Assembly: GCA_029287335.1 (NCBI GenBank)
Contig: JARFRI010000347.1
Coordinates: forward strand, 1-18,726
Source of the DNA: Phycisphaera sp.
GTDB taxonomy: Bacteria > Planctomycetota > Phycisphaerae > Phycisphaerales > Phycisphaeraceae
Direction: 5' to 3'
Length of the DNA: 18,726 bases
The notes under the pieces: generated by a model
Told to the model about the DNA's origin: nothing
Seen by the model: the letters and a program-made list of their open reading frames with translations, nothing else
Database searches by the model: none
Made by a program: the position numbers and the translations under genes
Shown: positions 15,738 through 18,726 of the stretch, piece after piece
How positions within the stretch are numbered: position 1 is the first letter of the stretch
Layout of the letters: each line of letters opens with the position of its first letter

Positions 15738-16904
15738 ATGCGTTTGTTACCGTTTGAATATGCCGCTCGTAACCTTGGCCGATCGCCGCTGCGCCTGCTG
15801 ATCAGCGTCGTCGGCAGCGTGTTGGTCGTCGTGCTGGCGATCGCGTCGTTCGCGTTTGTTCGCGGGATGGACCGATCACTGGTCGGCTCGGGCTCACCGA
15901 ATAATGTGATCCTGCTTGGCGCGGGCAGCGAGGAGAGCATCGAACGCAGCGAGATCAGCACATCCGTCGCCAGCCAGGCGCAGGCCTCGATCCCCGGGCT
16001 CATGTCGACTGCGGGTCGAGCCTACATCTCGCCGGAGGTCCACGCGGCGTTAGGCGTTGCGGTCGAAAAGGATAGCGAGCCGATCGGCCAAGCGGTCTTC
16101 CGCGGCGTGACGCCCGCGGCCTACAGCGTTCACCCGCAGGTCCGGCTCATCGAGGGACGAACGCCGCAGAACGGCGCCGACGAACTACTTGTGGGTCAGC
16201 TCACCTATTCGCGACTAGGCCTATCCGAAGAGCGTTTAGCGATCGGCCAACAGCTCTGGATCGATGATCGGCCGTTCACGATCGTCGGCCGATTCGCTGC
16301 TCCCAATACCGTGATGAATGCGGAGTTGTGGATCCCCCTGACCAGTATCCAGACACTGACGCGGCGCGAGTCCGTTTCGTGTGTCGTGCTAACCATGGAC
16401 CGGGCCGAGTTCGCGGATGTCGACCTCTTCGTGAAGAGCCGAGTTGACCTGGAACTCGCCGCGATCTTAGAGACCGAGTACTACGATCAACTCAGCGCGT
16501 TCTATCAGCCGGTGAAGATGATGGTGTGGATCACCGCACTGCTCATCGGCGCGGGCGGATTACTCGGCGGGCTCAACACGATGTACGCCGCGTTCGCGTC
16601 GCGCATCCGCGAGGTCGGTACGCTGCAGTCACTTGGCTACCCCAGGCGAGCCATTGTCATTAACTTCCTGCAGGAGTCACTGCTGGCCGCTGCTGCCGGG
16701 GCGGTGATCGGCTCGCTGCTGTGCATACTCATCCTCGATGGCATCTCGATCCGATTCTCCATGGGGGCCTTTGGGCTGCTCATCGATGCGCCGACCATCG
16801 GTTTTGGCATCGCGGCTGGTCTCCTACTCGGGCTCATCGGATCGATCCCCCCCGCCCTGCGTTGCCTGCGACTCCCCATCGCCGAGGCACTGAAAGCTAA
16901 CTAA
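15738..16904 (+). CDS. FtsX/MacB-type ABC permease 2
   Basis: This 388-aa second permease subunit has TM1 at about 17-41, a periplasmic domain about 42-260, TM2 (262-283), TM3 (about 308-333) and TM4 (about 350-372). The coupling segment reads SRIREVGTLQSLGYPRRA (288-305), matching the FtsX fold. Its N-terminus (FEYAARNLGRSPLRLLISVVGS) is the standard permease entry. In contrast to permease 1, its periplasmic domain lacks the FCP and NNC phrases; I see one Cys, in ESVSCVVL. It therefore probably contributes structure or a different face of the substrate path in a heterodimer with permease 1. It starts 12 bases after permease 1, preceded by a weak AAAGAG, and the lipoprotein gene follows. Confidence 0.9.
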   Translation: MRLLPFEYAARNLGRSPLRLLISVVGSVLVVVLAIASFAFVRGMDRSLVGSGSPNNVILLGAGSEESIERSEISTSVASQAQASIPGLMSTAGRAYISPEVHAALGVAVEKDSEPIGQAVFRGVTPAAYSVHPQVRLIEGRTPQNGADELLVGQLTYSRLGLSEERLAIGQQLWIDDRPFTIVGRFAAPNTVMNAELWIPLTSIQTLTRRESVSCVVLTMDRAEFADVDLFVKSRVDLELAAILETEYYDQLSAFYQPVKMMVWITALLIGAGGLLGGLNTMYAAFASRIREVGTLQSLGYPRRAIVINFLQESLLAAAAGAVIGSLLCILILDGISIRFSMGAFGLLIDAPTIGFGIAAGLLLGLIGSIPPALRCLRLPIAEALKAN

Positions 16905-16923
16905 CAGATTTCCCCCCTCCTTG

Positions 16924-16928
16924 AAAGG
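16924..16928 (+). promoter_or_regulatory. Shine-Dalgarno site of the Cys/His lipoprotein gene
   Basis: AAAGG lies 7 bases before the ATG at 16936 and selects it over the in-frame TTG at 16921, which overlaps the site itself and has only pyrimidines upstream. Confidence 0.6.
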
Positions 16929-16935
16929 TATTGAT

Positions 16936-17487
16936 ATGTTCGCAACACAAGTAAGAAGAAACACGCTCGTCGTCCTGCTTACCATCGCCTCACTCGCGAT
17001 CATCGCCTGTGGCGGTCAAGATGATGCAAGCACGGGTGGTTCCGATGCGACAGCGACGCTGCCCGACACGCTCTTCCTCAGTGAAGCACCGGACGGCATC
17101 GAGACCATCGCATCATTGAAAGCCTCTGCGAAAGAAGGCGACGAGGTCGTGGTGCGCGGCATCGTCGGAGGCAACATGGAGCCGATCGTCGCTGGACGCG
17201 CCTCCGCCTCGATCATGGACGCGGGTATCGACAATAAATGTACATCTGAGGAGGACCACTGCATGACGCCTTGGGACTATTGCTGCACACCTCAGGAAGT
17301 CATTACGAAGAACCTTGCGACGCTACAGATCACCGACGATGCAGGGCAAGTACTCAAGGCTGATCTTGAGCCACGGATCAAACCCTTGACGACAATCATC
17401 ATCAAAGGCATTGTCGGACCACGGCCAAACGACCAAGTCTTGACCATCCAAGCGCAAGCCATCTACGTTGAAGACGAGGTTAAATGA
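16936..17487 (+). CDS. lipoprotein with Cys/His motif and OB-like domain
   Basis: This is a 183-aa predicted lipoprotein. Basic VRRN is followed by a hydrophobic core and the lipobox IIAC, with Cys25 as the lipid anchor. After a short flexible linker, two strand-rich halves (EGDEVVVRGIVGG about 74-86, and TTIIIKGIVG plus VLTIQAQAIYV near the end) look like an OB-type fold. Between them sits the loop Cys102-x5-His108-Cys109-x6-Cys116-Cys117, in the phrase DHCMTPWDYCCTP. I recall PWDYCC-containing lipoproteins from other planctomycetes but know no characterised member. The Cys/His cluster suggests metal binding, or structural disulfides in the periplasm. The gene lies between permease 2 and the outer-membrane factor, so a periplasmic metal-chaperone or pump-accessory role is a reasonable inference. 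Its TGA overlaps the next gene's start. Confidence 0.8.
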   Translation: MFATQVRRNTLVVLLTIASLAIIACGGQDDASTGGSDATATLPDTLFLSEAPDGIETIASLKASAKEGDEVVVRGIVGGNMEPIVAGRASASIMDAGIDNKCTSEEDHCMTPWDYCCTPQEVITKNLATLQITDDAGQVLKADLEPRIKPLTTIIIKGIVGPRPNDQVLTIQAQAIYVEDEVK

Positions 17488-18726
17488 TGAGCGTGGGTCG
17501 ATGCCAAACATCCATCCTGGCTGTAGTTTTCGTACTGCTGAATGGCTGCGCGCAGCCTCGGCCATTCGATGACCTATGGGTCGACGCTCGGCCGTACCGT
17601 GCGGAGCTTAACCCCGTACGCCCGCCGTCGGATGTTTTAAGTCACCACGACACCTCAACACAAATCGTCGAACCAGCGAATCCCCAGGGCAACATCACCC
17701 TGCATGATGCGGTGTCGCTGGCCCTGGAGCAGAACCCCGGGCTTAAAGCCAACGGCTGGTCGGTCGCGGCTGCCGAGGCCGACGCGATGCAGTTAGGCCG
17801 ACCACGCAACCCAACGGTATCGCTCGGCGTTGAGAACTTTGGTGGGCCTGAGCGTTTGCAGGAATTACCCCGCCAGACGCTACGCATCAGTCAAGTCATC
17901 GAACTGGCGGACAAGCGCAATAAACGTCTGCGGCTGGGCCAGGCCAAGCAACGGCTTATCGCGTGGGATTACGAGCAGCAGCGCATCGAAGTCGCCGCAA
18001 CCACCGCGAGCCGATACGTTGCGGTGCTTGTTGCTCAAGCACGCATCGAACTAACCCAACAACAACTCGAGTTGGCGACGAAGGCTTACGCCATTGCCGA
18101 CGACCGAGTAAGCAACGGCACACGCCCAGGCTTTGAGCGTGATCAAGCCGCCGCTCGCGTCGCGCTGATCCAGATCGAACTGGACCTAGCCAAGGAAGGT
18201 CTCGACTCGGCCCGCGCCGATCTCGCCGCCTCATGGGGCGCAAACCAGTCACGCTACGAACAGGTCAGCGGGGACCTCGATCTGCAAGCCGAACTACCGC
18301 CGCTCGACACCTTACAACAACGCATAGCACAGAGCCCGCGCGTCGCGCGATGGGCCGATGAGATCGCCATGCGTCAAAGCAACATCGAACTACAGCGTGC
18401 CAACGGCGTCACCGACCCGAGTGTCGGCGGCGGCATCCGCTACCTCTCCGAATTAGATGAAACGCTGGGCGTTGCTGAAGTGAGTTGGCCCCTGCCGCTA
18501 TTCGACGACAACGAGCACGGCATCCTGGCTGCGCGACTGCGCCTGTCGCAAGCCGTCGCTCAACAGGATGCGGCTAAAGCCGAGTCAAGTCGGCTACTAA
18601 CGCGTGCCCACAGCCGTGCCCAAGCGGGAGCAAAGACGCTGGCGACCTTGCGTGACACGGCCATCCCCGCAGCCGCCGCGGCCTACGAAGCGACGCGTGA
18701 GGCGTACGAGGCGGGACAAACCGAGT
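17484..18726 (+). CDS. outer-membrane efflux lipoprotein, CzcC/TolC-like (3' truncated)
   Basis: The frame is open from 17484 to the right edge with no stop (about 414 codons visible). The N-terminus carries a signal sequence ending in the lipobox LNGC (Cys22), and two His follow near residue 54. The channel domain then begins, with DAVSLALEQNPGL at the first outer-membrane efflux repeat. The CzcC-family phrase LRISQVIELADKRNKR lies at 133-148, followed by long Ala/Gln/Arg-rich helices and the strand EVSWPLPLFD. TolC-type factors have about 420-480 residues, so little is missing. Two adjacent ATGs (17484 and 17487) can serve as start; GAGG at 17476-17479 is better spaced for 17487. Both overlap the lipoprotein stop, implying coupling. 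It completes the tripartite pump. CzcC-like factors usually serve RND metal pumps; here the neighbour is an ABC motor. Confidence 0.88.
   Translation, partial: MMSVGRCQTSILAVVFVLLNGCAQPRPFDDLWVDARPYRAELNPVRPPSDVLSHHDTSTQIVEPANPQGNITLHDAVSLALEQNPGLKANGWSVAAAEADAMQLGRPRNPTVSLGVENFGGPERLQELPRQTLRISQVIELADKRNKRLRLGQAKQRLIAWDYEQQRIEVAATTASRYVAVLVAQARIELTQQQLELATKAYAIADDRVSNGTRPGFERDQAAARVALIQIELDLAKEGLDSARADLAASWGANQSRYEQVSGDLDLQAELPPLDTLQQRIAQSPRVARWADEIAMRQSNIELQRANGVTDPSVGGGIRYLSELDETLGVAEVSWPLPLFDDNEHGILAARLRLSQAVAQQDAAKAESSRLLTRAHSRAQAGAKTLATLRDTAIPAAAAAYEATREAYEAGQTE

Noticed and set aside
12284..17487. Macrolide exporter MacAB
   Set aside because: The permease and ATPase are separate genes, there are two distinct permeases, and Cys-rich accessory proteins are present, so a plain MacAB label would mislead.

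Overview
The window looks like chromosomal DNA of a planctomycete, most likely of the Phycisphaerae type (inference). The evidence is high GC, weak or missing Shine-Dalgarno sites at several genes, dockerin-type calcium repeats inside a secreted protein, a two-partner secretion pair, and MacB-type permease and Cys-rich lipoprotein families that I associate with this phylum. No rRNA, tRNA, transposase, integrase or CRISPR array is visible.

Layout, left to right. (1) 1-1359: 3' end of an ABC exporter permease (FtsX/MacB type) cut by the window edge. (2) 1453-5148: a two-partner secretion locus, made of a FhaC/ShlB-like outer-membrane transporter (TpsB) followed by its presumed substrate. The substrate (TpsA) has a haemagglutinin-type N-terminal secretion domain, then a dockerin-like calcium-binding pair, a proline-rich linker and an uncharacterised C-terminal region. 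(3) 5160-5438 (minus): a small predicted lipoprotein convergent with tpsA. (4) 5439-5766: a 328-base AT-richer non-coding gap. (5) 5767-11661: one very large single-gene enzyme of 1964 aa with a transglutaminase-like N-terminal part, a DUF4011-type segment, an SF1 helicase, a Vsr/PD-(D/E)xK-type nuclease and a DUF3320-type tail. It is plausibly a defence or DNA-processing protein. (6) 11784 to the right edge: a co-directional cluster encoding a Cys-rich exported protein, an HlyD-type adaptor, a LolD/MacB-type ATPase, two separate FtsX permeases, a Cys/His-containing lipoprotein and a CzcC/TolC-like outer-membrane lipoprotein that runs off the window.

How the genes work together. Cluster 6 has every part needed for an envelope-spanning ABC efflux pump: ATPase, two permease subunits, periplasmic adaptor and outer-membrane channel. 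It also encodes two exported cysteine-rich proteins, and its first permease carries two Cys in the periplasmic domain. I infer a metal (or thiol-reactive compound) export or handling system in which an ABC motor is paired with an outer-membrane factor of the kind usually seen with RND metal pumps. The genes are packed tightly (two ATGA-type stop/start overlaps and gaps of 11-31 bases). The cluster has a good sigma70-like promoter placed so that the first gene's GTG would be at the transcript's 5' end. Cluster 6 and the orphan helicase-nuclease are the two parts most deserving a second look.
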